Source: Pterobdella sp. o SKG-2022
Lineage: Eukaryota > Annelida > Clitellata > Hirudinida > Piscicolidae
DNA length: 64,000 bases
NCBI GenBank assembly: GCA_964035795.1
Contig: OZ038322.1
Location: forward strand, 21,058,674 to 21,122,673
Direction of reading: 5' to 3'
Below the pieces are notes generated by a model that was not told the origin of the DNA, did no database searches, and worked only from the letters and a program-made list of their open reading frames with translations. Each line of letters starts with the position of its first letter. The first letter of the stretch is position 1. Below, in pieces: positions 54,401 through 64,000 of the stretch. A program made the position numbers and the translations under genes.

Positions 54401-57400
54401 AAGTTTCAGAGGTATCTTCTTTTTTTTTTTATAATAATTATGTGTTTGTGTGAATTTCCAAAGATGAGCGTTGCGCTAAAGTTTATATTGCTATGTGGCG
54501 TAGAGACGCTGAAACACTTCGAACTTTAATCCATAGACGTTTTTTTGACATCTAGGAACAAAAAATTATAAATAATTTAATTCTCTATTTAGCTGGTCGG
54601 TTTTTCGGCCAATTAGGCACGATAGTAGTTCAATTTTCAACATCTCTAAGTAGTTACGATAACTAATTTTCAAAATTTGGCTTCGCAAAATAATTTTTTT
54701 GCTTTTTAGATAAATGAATTATATAATTTATGTAAAATTTCGAGAATTATTAGTAGTTTATAAATTTATTTGCAGATAGCTTTTGCTCATTTGTTGCCTA
54801 ATTTTGCTGAGTGTTGGTGGGATGCGTTGGTGTTGGATGTGCTACTGTGCAATGGCCTGGGCATCTGGTTTGGTGAGTCTCAAGCTCCTCATGCTATTCA
54901 ATCTTGTTTAAAAGACTGTTCAAAGTTGTTTATTGAATCGCAGGGATGTTTTTGGCAAGGAAGTTGGAGATGATGAACTACCACTGGGAAAGCATCAGGT
55001 TACAAACTTTTTTTTGCTGTTTAGCACCATCGTTACTTTGAAATACATCAGATTTTTTTTTGCTTGTTTCCCTCTGTCACTTATCTAGACAATAATTTTG
55101 CTCTATGCTTATTCATAAGTATATTTTTTTCTTTTATTTTACTTAGTAAAAATAAAAAATCTCTCATTAAAAATTGTTGCAAAATGATCAAAAATTAAAA
55201 ATATTGATTTTTATTGTTATAGTTATCACCAACCATTCATAAACATAACATTACTACTATAGCTCTCATTGTAAATGATCTATAATAACCATAAAACAGG
55301 AACATAGACTCCACAACAGGCAAGATTCGCAGGGCCGTTCTACAGTTCACTCCGTCGAGCTGGACCCACGTTCGGTGGCTGGACCCACAGTCAACTTTCA
55401 TGCGGGTGGTTGCTGTCTCCATCCTCGTCATCATGTGGCAGGCTAGTCGCCTATTTTATGTTTTAAGCTCTTTGATTATTTAATACTTGGGCGGGTTTGA
55501 AAAAATCTAGCTATAAAAGTGATGTTATTTTCAACTTAAAGTTTTTATTAGTTTGCTGCCATGTTCTAGAGATACGATAAATTAAGTTTCATATGCAATG
55601 GTTTTTGTTTACATTAAAAGTGGTTTATATTTCTTCAATAACTCAAGTGGCCTTATATTTATATTGGCCTATTCAGTTGTCTGCATTTTAGTTCTATTTA
55701 TTTTGTGTAAAATAGTTGTGTTTTAAGGTCGTTAAACCTTTCGGCGATACTTGAAAGCTAGTTTTTTAGATTAAATTAAAAGAAACATGTGATTTTTCAG
55801 TGAAGGTTCATGATTATTATTACTGTCAGTTTTATAAAGTAAATAGTTTTAAGTCTTCAATTGACCGAATACTTGAATTTTGACTTTGTTCATTTAAAGG
55901 GATTAATTTTTAATTCAAAATCAATCGAATTGAATCTTTTAAGGAGCCATTTTTATTTGTTTTTATAAAATTTAGAGTTACTGTTAATTTATTTAATATA
56001 TTTTATCTCATAATATAAATTCGTTTTGTTAATTTTTTTACATCTAAAATAACCTTTAGTTGGTTCACTTTCGTCATACAATTTTAACATTACCAAACTC
56101 ATCAACACAGCTTGTGGAGTTGAATTCCTTTTTCCTCAAACATATCTTTGTCTTAGCACCTGATCATTATCTCTGTTACGGCAGGCTGGCTATAATATCG
56201 CTCATTTCAGCGCCTTCCATTCGGTAAGCTTTGCTTTCATAACCGTTTTATGTTGTTGCTTTACACTCTTATGTTTTTATATAGTATTTATTTTTGACAA
56301 TAAAAAATCTTTTTTGAGATTTCTATCAATAATTTTGTTATACGTTAGTTTCTATAAGCTTAAAGATTTTTACTATAAAGATCTAGGAAACAATATTAAA
56401 ACAACCATTTGATGTCGCAGGCAGTACTACTCATACGTCACAGACACCGGATGCAAAAGAGTGGGCACCCAATGCTGGATGTTCTGGTGGGTTCTTTAAG
56501 GTCATTGTATCATCACATCGCAAAAGTTTATTGATTAGTTTCAATGATCTTGTATTATCAACTGCACAGTAGCCTATTGGAAAAATGAACGCCAATTTTA
56601 AGTCACATTATCATTTCGCAAATACATTTAATTGTAGGCTTATCGATATGTTTCATTTCATTCTCCAATAAATCTGTTCTATCTTCGTTTAATAATTTTT
56701 TTTTTGATTTTCTCATTTTTGTTTCGGCTTTACTTACTAGAATATCATTATATATTGCTTAACTGATGCCTTGCTTAATTGATTCTTAATTGATTCACAG
56801 TGCGATAACTTTGGCTGAGTTTATTTTATGCATCAAATCGGGGTCTCAGATTTTCATGCAAACACAAATGTTGTACGTTTTCTACTGGCTTATTTTCCAG
56901 GTGATTTTATCAGTTTTAAATTAATATTTAGTTTGAGAATTTTCATTTTACCGTATATATTAGAGAAATCTTATTTATGATTCTAAAACTATCGTTGGAT
57001 TAAAAAATATTTGCTTATTTCAGTTTTTACTGTTTAGAACTAAAAAAATGAAACTTCTAGTCATCACTCAGCTTCAAATCTTCTTCATTTCTCCATTGCA
57101 GATGGCTTCTTGCGTCTTATGTATATACTTGTGTGCTGTTTATGCCAGATACTCTAAAGTAAGAATACTTTTTGTTTATTGTTTAGAGATAGAGAGCTGT
57201 GTATTTAATCGTTGCATACGGCACTTTTGAAGGGTAAACACGTGTAATTTTAGAAACAAACTAAGCAAATTTTTCAATTTAAAAAAATATATATGTTTAA
57301 AAATTTTTCTCATGTTTTTAATATTAGTTTTACTTCGGTGACTTTAAAGAGAAAAGAACTGGACACAGCAAAAAGAAACAAACTCATTGGTATAAGCAAA

Positions 57401-57426
57401 CAAATCGACAAAGAACTTCAAGATAA
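47439..57426 (+). CDS. PTDSS1: Phosphatidylserine synthase 1 type (PTDSS1), complete, 14 exons, 446 aa
   Basis: Base-exchange enzyme of the ER / mitochondria-associated membrane. It swaps the head group of phosphatidylcholine (PSS1) or phosphatidylethanolamine (PSS2) for serine. Exons: 47439-47635, 48470-48561, 51320-51364, 52197-52315, 52965-53002, 54291-54411, 54776-54872, 54944-54998, 55300-55441, 56111-56223, 56421-56486, 56801-56900, 57102-57158, 57328-57426; sum 1341 nt with all phases matching. Family landmarks in order: [64 protein letters not shown]...[46 protein letters not shown]. Residues reported as essential in mammalian PSS1 (His before the GW, two Glu in W-E-x-x-E, and Asn, Glu, Asp in PNFAECWWD and downstream) are present. 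Text is closer to PSS1 than PSS2. Human PSS1 has 473 residues. The C-terminus is basic and hydrophilic. One intron is GC-AG. Confidence 0.96.
48470..48561 (+). CDS. PTDSS1: PTDSS1 exon 2
   Basis: Encodes [20 protein letters not shown] then TFPN, matching [23 protein letters not shown] of human PSS1. Acceptor AACACAG; donor AAT-G|GTTAGC. Confidence 0.92.
48562..51319. other. PTDSS1 intron 2 (2.8 kb)
   Basis: No exon needed by phase. A - strand open stretch at 49074-49256 and its flanks look more GC-rich than the surroundings and may be an old repeat, not identified. Confidence 0.45.
51320..51364 (+). CDS. PTDSS1: PTDSS1 exon 3: [12 protein letters not shown]
   Basis: 45-nt exon encoding [16 protein letters not shown], an almost invariant family segment. 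Acceptor TTTAACAG; donor TTC-G|GTTGGC. A long TTG microsatellite starts 33 bp after its donor. Confidence 0.93.
51398..51494. repeat. (TTG)n microsatellite in PTDSS1 intron 3
   Basis: About 26 TTG units with two late interruptions (TTA). It is flanked on both sides by near-complementary AATTAATATTAACAAC / GTTATTAATATTAATAAC, so the tract sits inside a larger inverted repeat. Confidence 0.95.
52197..52315 (+). CDS. PTDSS1: PTDSS1 exon 4
   Basis: Encodes [20 protein letters not shown] then [11 protein letters not shown]...TPPEK. Donor AAG|GTTTGC is preferred; an alternative TTG|GTAGGA 24 nt upstream would drop the PPEK segment. Confidence 0.88.
52965..53002 (+). CDS. PTDSS1: PTDSS1 exon 5: DYAVNC
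   Basis: 38-nt exon encoding [12 protein letters not shown] plus a split Arg codon; matches EYAVNCHVITWER of human PSS1. Donor AG|GTGAGC. Confidence 0.92.
53169..53449 (-). mobile_element. Short 5'-truncated copy of the same LINE, 3' end
   Basis: Very similar over about 270 bp to 27.31-27.60 kb, including the junction with an ATT tail, here only about five units (53169-53184). Differences include a small deletion relative to the 27.4-kb copy (loss of AATTGAATTCCACAGACGTAG). Antisense in PTDSS1 intron 5. Confidence 0.9.
54291..54411 (+). CDS. PTDSS1: PTDSS1 exon 6: [12 protein letters not shown]
   Basis: Encodes [20 protein letters not shown] and [15 protein letters not shown], with the conserved His and both catalytic-region Glu. 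Donor GAG|GTATCT, phase 0. Confidence 0.95.
54776..54872 (+). CDS. PTDSS1: PTDSS1 exon 7: [11 protein letters not shown] core
   Basis: Encodes [20 protein letters not shown] then CNGLGIWFG, the most conserved block of the family. Donor TTTG|GTGAGT. The following intron is only 71 bp. Confidence 0.96.
54944..54998 (+). CDS. PTDSS1: PTDSS1 exon 8
   Basis: Encodes [17 protein letters not shown]; matches MVVCRFLEMRTYHWASFK. Donor AG|GTTACA, phase 2. Confidence 0.92.
55300..55441 (+). CDS. PTDSS1: PTDSS1 exon 9
   Basis: Encodes [20 protein letters not shown] then [11 protein letters not shown] and a hydrophobic segment ending IMWQ. The donor is CAG|GCTAGT: a GC donor, required to join [11 protein letters not shown] in phase 0. 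Confidence 0.92.
56111..56223 (+). CDS. PTDSS1: PTDSS1 exon 10
   Basis: Encodes [20 protein letters not shown], then a hydrophobic segment ending SAPSI. Acceptor AACACAG; donor CG|GTAAGC, phase 2. Confidence 0.94.
56421..56486 (+). CDS. PTDSS1: PTDSS1 exon 11
   Basis: Encodes [20 protein letters not shown] then F; near-identical to [19 protein letters not shown]. Donor TG|GTGGGT. Confidence 0.94.
56801..56900 (+). CDS. PTDSS1: PTDSS1 exon 12
   Basis: Encodes [20 protein letters not shown] then [13 protein letters not shown], a membrane segment equivalent to GFLEAIVCIKFGQDLF...TQILYVVLWLL. Donor CAG|GTGATT, phase 0. Confidence 0.92.
57102..57158 (+). CDS. PTDSS1: PTDSS1 exon 13: last membrane segment
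   Basis: 57-nt exon encoding [19 protein letters not shown]. Acceptor TTGCAG; donor AAA|GTAAGA, phase 0. Confidence 0.85.
57328..57426 (+). CDS. PTDSS1: PTDSS1 exon 14: basic C-terminal tail and stop
   Basis: Acceptor AATATTAG. Encodes [20 protein letters not shown] and a short basic end, stop TAA at 57424-57426. Another frame through the same DNA stays open to 57520 but does not match the exon 13 phase. Confidence 0.75.
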   Translation, partial: FYFGDFKEKRTGHSKKKQTHWYKQTNRQRTSR

Positions 57427-60400
57427 TGGTAAAGTGCAAAGTGAAAGCGGAAAGATATTTTCGAGCGTTGGCGATGGGAGCAAGGGCAGTTTTGATCATT
57501 CCAAATGGAAACTTGCCTGAATAATCGATTGTTTGTCATCATAGTATTTTTGTTCTCATTCATAGTGTTTCTTTCTATGAGACTAACATTTGTGTATTTT
57601 TTGAACAAACGGCCCAGAGTCCTTACGTTTCATGGATTATTTTATTATGTAGACACTTGGGTTTCTTAAATAGTTTTTTTTATGCGTTCATCCCACAGTT
57701 TACATAAACTTTTATTTTTTTGTATGGAACCTTCTATGGGTCGTGTCACAGGACATTCAGCTGTTTGATGGCTCTCTATTTGAATCATATTTTGAATTAG
57801 TTTTGCCATTGGAGTCTTCATCGATGTCATTTCTCAACGTTGTTGGTTGTATTTACATCAGTTTCAAACTCAAAGTCCACCGATTATAATTATATTTGAT
57901 AACACTTCAATAATATTTTGAATTCAACAGGTCTATCTAATTCATCAAAATTATTGATCATTTTTGAATCAAAGTTTCAATTCTTATTCTGTGCATTATC
58001 AAGTTCATGAATATCATGTGTTATTCTACTTTGAACCCAATCACTTTTATGAACAAACTAGGTTTTACCAATATAAAAATCCTTATATACTTCTGCAGTA
58101 TTTATTGCATGTGTGAATCACAAATTCTACTACACTGGTCAACAAATAGGCTATGCTATTAATTCATTTGTTTTGTATGATATTTTTCTTAGAAGTTTTT
58201 GAAGTTTTTTGTACATTCATTTAACATTTATTTTAGAGTGTTTTCATTAAATCTGTGTGTCATAATTAATTAATTTTAGTAGTCAAAATAATGGTTTTGA
58301 ATCGTATTTCTTTTGATTGTAGAATTATTTCTTGCTTTATAAAATTTACGTTTTTTAGAAGTTAAAACCGAGTGAAAATGGTTGTTTGAGCTATTGGAGG
58401 ATACGTTTAATGATATTTACTATCAGTTCCACTTCTCATCACTATCACTTAGTTTAAGTTTGTTTCATTTGATAAGAATGCTCCGTTAGTTTACATTAAT
58501 CAAGGCATTAATAAATATTACGTTTTCAATTGGTTTCTTAGTGATGGAATAATAATCAAACGTGCAAGGGTATAAATAATTATCTTACAGATTTTCCAAT
58601 CCTTCATGTATTTTTCTTATTTTTATTCGATGTAAATAGTCATCAAAAAGCATAACAAACTTCGATCGTAATATCGTCCTTTAACGTGCAGAAATTACTA
58701 TTATTTACTAAATATTTATCGTTTTTACCTATTTATAGTTTGTTTATCACTTCATGTAAAAATGTACATCTATGTTGTATTTTGACTATACTTGTAGTTT
58801 TGATGTCTTCAAAGTGGCAATGATGTATGGTAGATTTTGTTCATATAAGTTGTGCTAAATTCATCTTTCTCTCTTTATGCGACTTTTAACTTGACTTTCA
58901 TTATTTGACTTCATTTTTTATTTTTGGATTTAATTTCTTATGTAGGAACTCGAGAAAATTTAGTTATTTAGGAATGTTCTTTTCTTGATTTAGTCTTACC
59001 TATTGATGTTCGGAATGCATTTTTCTGATGTTTTGTGTTTCACAGGCTTTTTCTTCAGCGCTACAACTTGCGGTATCAACTTAGTTGATTCATTTTAAAT
59101 TATTTTGGTTGGTTTTTGAATGTTCTGGTGAGAGATATTTAACATTGTTATCCTTGTTTTGGATTTTATCTGAAATTTCTAAATAGTAGTAAAATTTCAA
59201 ATCAATTTTGTTATTTTTCGATTTATCTTCAGTTATAATAAGCTCATGATAATGTGTTTTCATTGTCAAAAGTAGTCATTGTTATATTGAATTGATCATT
59301 CATTTATCGGTAGCCTTTCAAGTCATGATAAATACTTATTCTTCAAATATATCTTTTTTAGATAGACTCATTCAGTTATATTCCACAATATTGATTATGC
59401 ATATGAATGGCGTATTATCCGCCTGCTAAAGTTACTGTATCATTATCACAGTTATAACTTTTCATTCTTTCCACCAGTCCATTTTTATGTTCGAATACAC
59501 TTATTTTTAGCCTGAATCTAGATTCAATGTACATTTGCATATTCGAAATATGAGATTTATCAAAGTATTATTTAATTTTTCTTTACCACATATTTTCTCC
59601 CTCTCAATGTTAGTCTTCAAATAATAATTATTAAGGAGTCTTATTCTTGGGGTTTCTATGGTTAAGTTCAACTCGATTCATTGGTATGTTTATATTCATT
59701 GTTTTCATTTGCTTCGGGAATGCAATATGCTACTGATTTACATCAAAATTTTCACCCATATTATGTCTTCGCGTCATTAAATGGTCAAAATGTCCCATGA
59801 TCTTTTCACCGAATAAACTTTGATTTTCTTATAGTATGTTTGATTATCAGTAATCTTTTTGGTTATTTTTTCAGTATAATCCCAAATAAGAATAAATAAT
59901 TTGTTTTAAATCACAAATCAAAATAGTCTTTATTTTTCACTTTTGTGTAAATTCAAAGCCATTCAAAGTTGAAATAAACTTTAAAATAGCTTCCATAATT
60001 TTTCAATGAAATTCAACAGCAGATCATATTGAGAATTGAAGCTTATGCCAAAGCCATTCAGAATCTGTGATGTAATAACTAAAACTTCCGTAAATATCTC
60101 TAAGCCAAGAAAAATTTTTTTATGATTTAATTTTATGCACTTATAAGTATAACACTTTCGTTTTGAAAGCTTCTTTATAGAATTCTACTTAATGTGAAGA
60201 GCTTGACTCAAGACAGTTTTGTTGCATCATTAGATACTGTGGTGATATGTGCAGTTTCAATGTCACTTAAAGAAGTTTTCAAAGGTTTGGAATAAATAAA
60301 TTAAATATCTAATTATATTTTTTTAACAAATAATATTGATGTGAATACTAATGCAACTGGCGTGGAATGATCAAGTGAGTTTTGTTTATTGAGTAACATA

Positions 60401-62250
60401 ATACGATAATCGCTGCGACATAAAACGATGATGATGATGATGCTGCGACATCGTATGTCATTGTTTAACCAGTGTTTTAAACAGGATATAACGTTTGGCA
60501 TAGAACGCAGTTTAAATTAGGAAGAAATCTGTTGAAGCATTTATACATTTTGTAGTCGACATTATTCACAAGGGTTTTGCCTATAATATTATTTAAATAG
60601 TTTTGTGGTTTGAGGTTGTTGTAAAAAATAAATATTGGAAAAACACTAGATAAAATGATTGGACTCAGAATCATTTGTTATGTTTCTTCAAAAAATTTAA
60701 TAAATGAATTTGATAACATTTCTATTGATAGGTAAGGATTAAGTTAACTCAATAAGCAGAGCAAACCTTTTAATCTATGTTAAAATAAAAAGCTAATAAT
60801 TTATAGTAGATAAATAGAATACAGCCTATATGTTTGTGGATCGTGACTATTACAGATTTCAACGTGATGACTCGATGTCAGCTTAGAAGCACTTGATATT
60901 AGCAACTTCTGTATGTGATTTAGAGCTGTTAGTTATGCAATACATTTGCTCATACATTTAATAGACACACACATGGGCAAAATGCTTTAAAATAAGTTTT
61001 ATTTGCTGTTTTTGTATAAAATTTTTCAATAAAATTATCTTGATACAGCAAAATTGATTTTTTTGAAATTTGGCTTTGTTAATTTTTTTCCACAAAAAAA
61101 GTTGCATTAAAATTTATATTTTTTATCAAAGTATGTTATTTATAAATAAAGATTTCAATCGTTTTAAATTTATAATTAAGCAAAATAAAATAAAATTCGT
61201 AGCGTTCTTATATTTTAACTCAAGAAAATTTTTCATCTTTCTAAGAATATTCTAACAAGTATATCTTCCTATATCTTCAATACGAACATAAACTTTTCAA
61301 AAACTCACTGGTCTTCTTGAATCAAAGCAAACACTTCTATTAACTGAGCAACTAAGCTCAGTATCGAACTGACATTTGCACTCGAAGTATTTGAAGATTG
61401 TTCTGTTTTATTCACAAATAAGGAATTTCTCAAGTTTTTTAATATTCATTAAGGTTCGTCGTCGTAATATTGAATTTAAATCGTTATAAGATTATTTAAA
61501 CTTTTCATTCTTTGAATTTTTCTCGGTTCAATGTCTATTTCTTTGCACCTATTGTTTATAGCGGGTTGATTAAGCTACTTACTGGGATTCGAAAAACTTC
61601 TAAAACACTCCTAGTTTTTAGCGTTTTCAGTTGAAATTCGATGCATGTTTGCCAAACAAAACCATTTCATGTTGAATTTAGTTGTTTTAAAATTAATCGG
61701 TTTTATTGGAATTTTTTGAATTTATATTTAAGTAAATATAAAAAGTAAAGTTAATATTATAATACGATACAATGAAGTTTTCAATTCACTCGATCTATTG
61801 AGGATTTGAGGTCTCCAATTTATAATTAAAGCCTTTAGTGCTATGATCGTTTATAAACTTCCCCTTCAAAGTTTTCACTTATGAGGCCTCGATATCTTAG
61901 TTTATTTTGAACCGATAAGAAAAGCATTTTCTATATTTAGGTTTTAATTGCTCATATCTTTCCATGTTTTATCTCTTGCAGGTCTGTAAGTACAAAGCTA
62001 TTGAAAACGCATCTATTATAGTTGGGGTTTGTTGTCATTTAGTAATCTCTTAATTTTCCCTATATTTTTTCATATAGTTCAAAATATTTTAGCTTTCATA
62101 TTTATTTGAACATGCTATTTATTTTCAACCAAGCAACGTGAGCCTTATATACATTTATTTGCAAACACATGAGTATCAATAAAAAATATAATTTTTTGCA
62201 ATCTATTAAATAAACTATTTCTCAAACCAAATTCATTTTTTTATATAACT
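57427..62250. other. Intergenic: PTDSS1 3' end to UNC-4/Uncx 3' end
   Basis: 4.8 kb between convergent genes. Several AATAAA hexamers could end PTDSS1. A short (GAT)n tract at about 60.43 kb is flanked by duplicated GCTGCGACAT. No gene seen. Confidence 0.5.
62154..62159 (-). promoter_or_regulatory. Possible polyadenylation signal of the UNC-4/Uncx gene
   Basis: AATAAA on the - strand about 95 nt after the stop codon; further copies occur within 60 nt. Weak given base composition. Confidence 0.3.
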
Positions 62251-63123
62251 TCATGACTCCAAAAGCCTCATAATGCTGAAGCCAAGACCATCAAGTTTTG
62301 AAACTTGGTTTCGATTTGCTGGTGCTGATTGGCTTATTTTCTTATGGTTTCCATCGTCGTTTGAAGGATTTTTAAAATTTTCATCCTTCTCAACACTATT
62401 CAAAGCATTACAAAAAATGCTCGATTTGATTTCATTTTTTGCGGCATTTTTGATGTAATCGTCATCTTCACAATCACTATCCACTGGGTTTTTATTTATG
62501 TCATTTTCTTCATTGTTACTGCTTTTATTTAAAATGCTTTTCAGCAAAACTTGACGATTTTCAAAAGCATCCGAAAGAGTCATCTGATTGGTTGACTGGC
62601 TTGAAGGGGGTGGTGCTATGAGAGGGGAGTTTTGTTCCACGCTTGAAGCTTCTGTTGTTTCTTTTTGATCGATTAAATCGTTGTCATCATCGATTTCAAT
62701 GTATTCATCGTCATCAGTTTTTCTCTCTTTGTTAACATTTAACTCTTCAGATTCGGGACGATCAATCATATGCGATTTTTGAATGAAATTCACGAAATTA
62801 ATTTTTTTTTCAAATTTTTTTCTAAACTCGATAATATCTTCAAATTTTCTTTTATCGTTTTGTTTTATTTCAAAAGACTCTTGCTCAAACGAGATATTTG
62901 TCCTTAATATTTCATCATATGGGTTTTGCTTGTTTTTCATTAATCTATCATATATTTTTCTTTTTTTCCTTTCTTCTTTTTTCATTTCTTTTTGTTTTAA
63001 TTCTTCTTCACTCAAAGGCACACCACTACACGAACGAGGCTGATCATGGTGGGATGGCCGACCCGGGCCTTTCTTTGTGTTCTCGCGCTTGCGCCACTTC
63101 GCTCTTCGGTTTTGGAACCAGAC
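62251..63123 (-). CDS. UNCX: UNC-4 / Uncx homeobox protein, last coding exon (5' part outside window)
   Basis: Homeodomain transcription factor of the paired-like UNC-4/Uncx family. The exon begins inside homeodomain helix 3 (VWFQNRRAKWRKRE) after acceptor TTTTCAG. This is the known intron position between homeodomain residues 46 and 47. The family hallmark follows: NTKKGPGRPSHHDQPRSCSG, compare NTKKGPGRPAHN...TCSG in Uncx. A highly charged Lys/Glu segment (EEELKQKEMKKEERKKRK), acidic/Asn low complexity and a Pro/Ser patch come next. The protein ends GFSIMRLLES, with FSIMRLL fitting the eh1 consensus for Groucho/TLE co-repressors. Stop TGA at 62253-62251; 290 codons precede it. In nematodes UNC-4 specifies motor-neuron synaptic choice with Groucho. 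No earlier homeodomain exon was found between 63124 and 64000. Confidence 0.93.
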   Translation of the reverse strand, partial: VWFQNRRAKWRKRENTKKGPGRPSHHDQPRSCSGVPLSEEELKQKEMKKEERKKRKIYDRLMKNKQNPYDEILRTNISFEQESFEIKQNDKRKFEDIIEFRKKFEKKINFVNFIQKSHMIDRPESEELNVNKERKTDDDEYIEIDDDNDLIDQKETTEASSVEQNSPLIAPPPSSQSTNQMTLSDAFENRQVLLKSILNKSSNNEENDINKNPVDSDCEDDDYIKNAAKNEIKSSIFCNALNSVEKDENFKNPSNDDGNHKKISQSAPANRNQVSKLDGLGFSIMRLLES

Positions 63124-64000
63124 CTGAAAAACAAATTGTTGAATTTTTTGTTAGTTTATTCATTTCGAAGATTTTTTATTATGTATATTTATAGTATTTT
63201 TTAATTTAGGTACTAAATGTTTTGCTATAAAAAAGCTGAACCTTAAAGCAATTAAGAACTTAAATTTAAATTTAAAAAAGCTAAAAAAGTCGGCACAATG
63301 CAGTTGAAAAAATACAATTAGAAAATTAAATCGCAAACTTAGCCTTAGTAATTATTTGTCAAACAAAGTTTTAAAGCGCATTTGTAAGAGTGAATAAAGA
63401 TATTTCAAATAGCTTGAACAAAAGCCTTTTGGATGTACATTGTGTGGCAACCTATTGTAGGATTTAATAGTGCTTTACGCTAATTACACTGCTCTTGTTA
63501 AAAAATGAGATGCACATTTTCTGCTATATTATCTTTCAAGTCCCGTTTCACTTTAATGCATCTTAATAGATGCCATTGCTTGTGCAAATTTGAGATTCTT
63601 AATATATCTTTATCAAAACTGTTGACAGCATTTTTAAATGCACTTTTTGGTTATACTTAACATGAAGAGGCTTTGTTTACTTTTAAAAACATTGTGAATG
63701 ACAACTAATTTTTTATCGTTAAATACAATTTGATTTTTGGATCGTTTGAATAACTTCCTATATCGAAACTTTTTTTTTATTCAAATTTCATTTCGAAAGT
63801 ATTGTTACATTTAGAATTCTTAAGTTTTGTCATCATTCAAAAGTGCAACCATTTATGACATTAGCGTCTCAATTCAAATTTAAAATTCAAGATTTTTGCA
63901 AACGCATTTCATTCATGCGTGCTTGGCTTTTAAATTTAAAGCAAATTTTAGCTTCAAACAATTTCATTCGAAAGTTATTTTTTCAAAAACTTCATGCTAA
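63124..64000. other. Intron of the UNC-4/Uncx gene, continuing past the window
   Basis: Upstream (5') side of the acceptor at 63124; the rest of the homeodomain is not present here on the - strand. Confidence 0.7.

Noticed and set aside
57427..57520. Extension of the last PTDSS1 exon to 57520
   Set aside because: That frame does not match the phase of exon 13; the correct frame stops at 57426.
60313..60674. Two overlapping - strand frames near 60.5 kb
   Set aside because: No motif recognised; composition like surrounding intergenic DNA with a short GAT repeat.

Overview
The window is nuclear DNA from a bilaterian animal. Exons are short and separated by AT-rich introns of about 70 bp to 7 kb. 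There are long microsatellites, palindromic MITE-like elements and truncated LINE copies. The protein set (class B neuropeptide receptor, UNC-4/Uncx homeobox, Barentsz/CASC3, phosphatidylserine synthase) and the retroelement remnants suggest a protostome, possibly a spiralian (annelid, mollusc or flatworm). That placement is inference only.

Layout. (1) About 3.4-32.6 kb, + strand: a secretin-family (class B1) GPCR in at least 16 coding exons, rebuilt exon by exon. It has a cysteine-rich hormone-binding ectodomain, TM1-TM7 and a basic tail, with introns carrying microsatellites, MITEs and an antisense LINE 3' end. (2) 35.57-36.46 kb, - strand: a small three-exon gene for an unrecognised single-pass membrane protein of 133 residues. 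(3) 39.79-46.46 kb, - strand: a ten-exon CASC3/Barentsz gene (exon-junction-complex core) predicted at 1104 residues, against about 700 in human. (4) 47.44-57.43 kb, + strand: a complete 14-exon PTDSS1-type phosphatidylserine synthase of 446 residues, divergent from CASC3 with 975 bp between the start codons. (5) 62.25-63.12 kb, - strand: the last coding exon of an UNC-4/Uncx homeobox gene. It starts inside recognition helix 3 and ends in an eh1-like Groucho-binding motif; the earlier exons lie beyond the window.

The exon chains of the four multi-exon genes were joined by requiring matching intron phase at every junction, and each stays open from first to last exon. Weak points are the GPCR start codon (not found), its TM5 exon (tentative) and the acceptor of CASC3 exon 2. 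The genes have no evident joint function apart from the possible shared CASC3/PTDSS1 promoter.

I found no convincing new multi-gene system. The most notable items are the cysteine-rich receptor ectodomain, the greatly enlarged CASC3 with an insertion between the two halves of its eIF4A3-binding region, a GC-AG intron, many splice donors with T at +3, two families of palindromic MITEs, and LINE tails that seem to have seeded long microsatellites.
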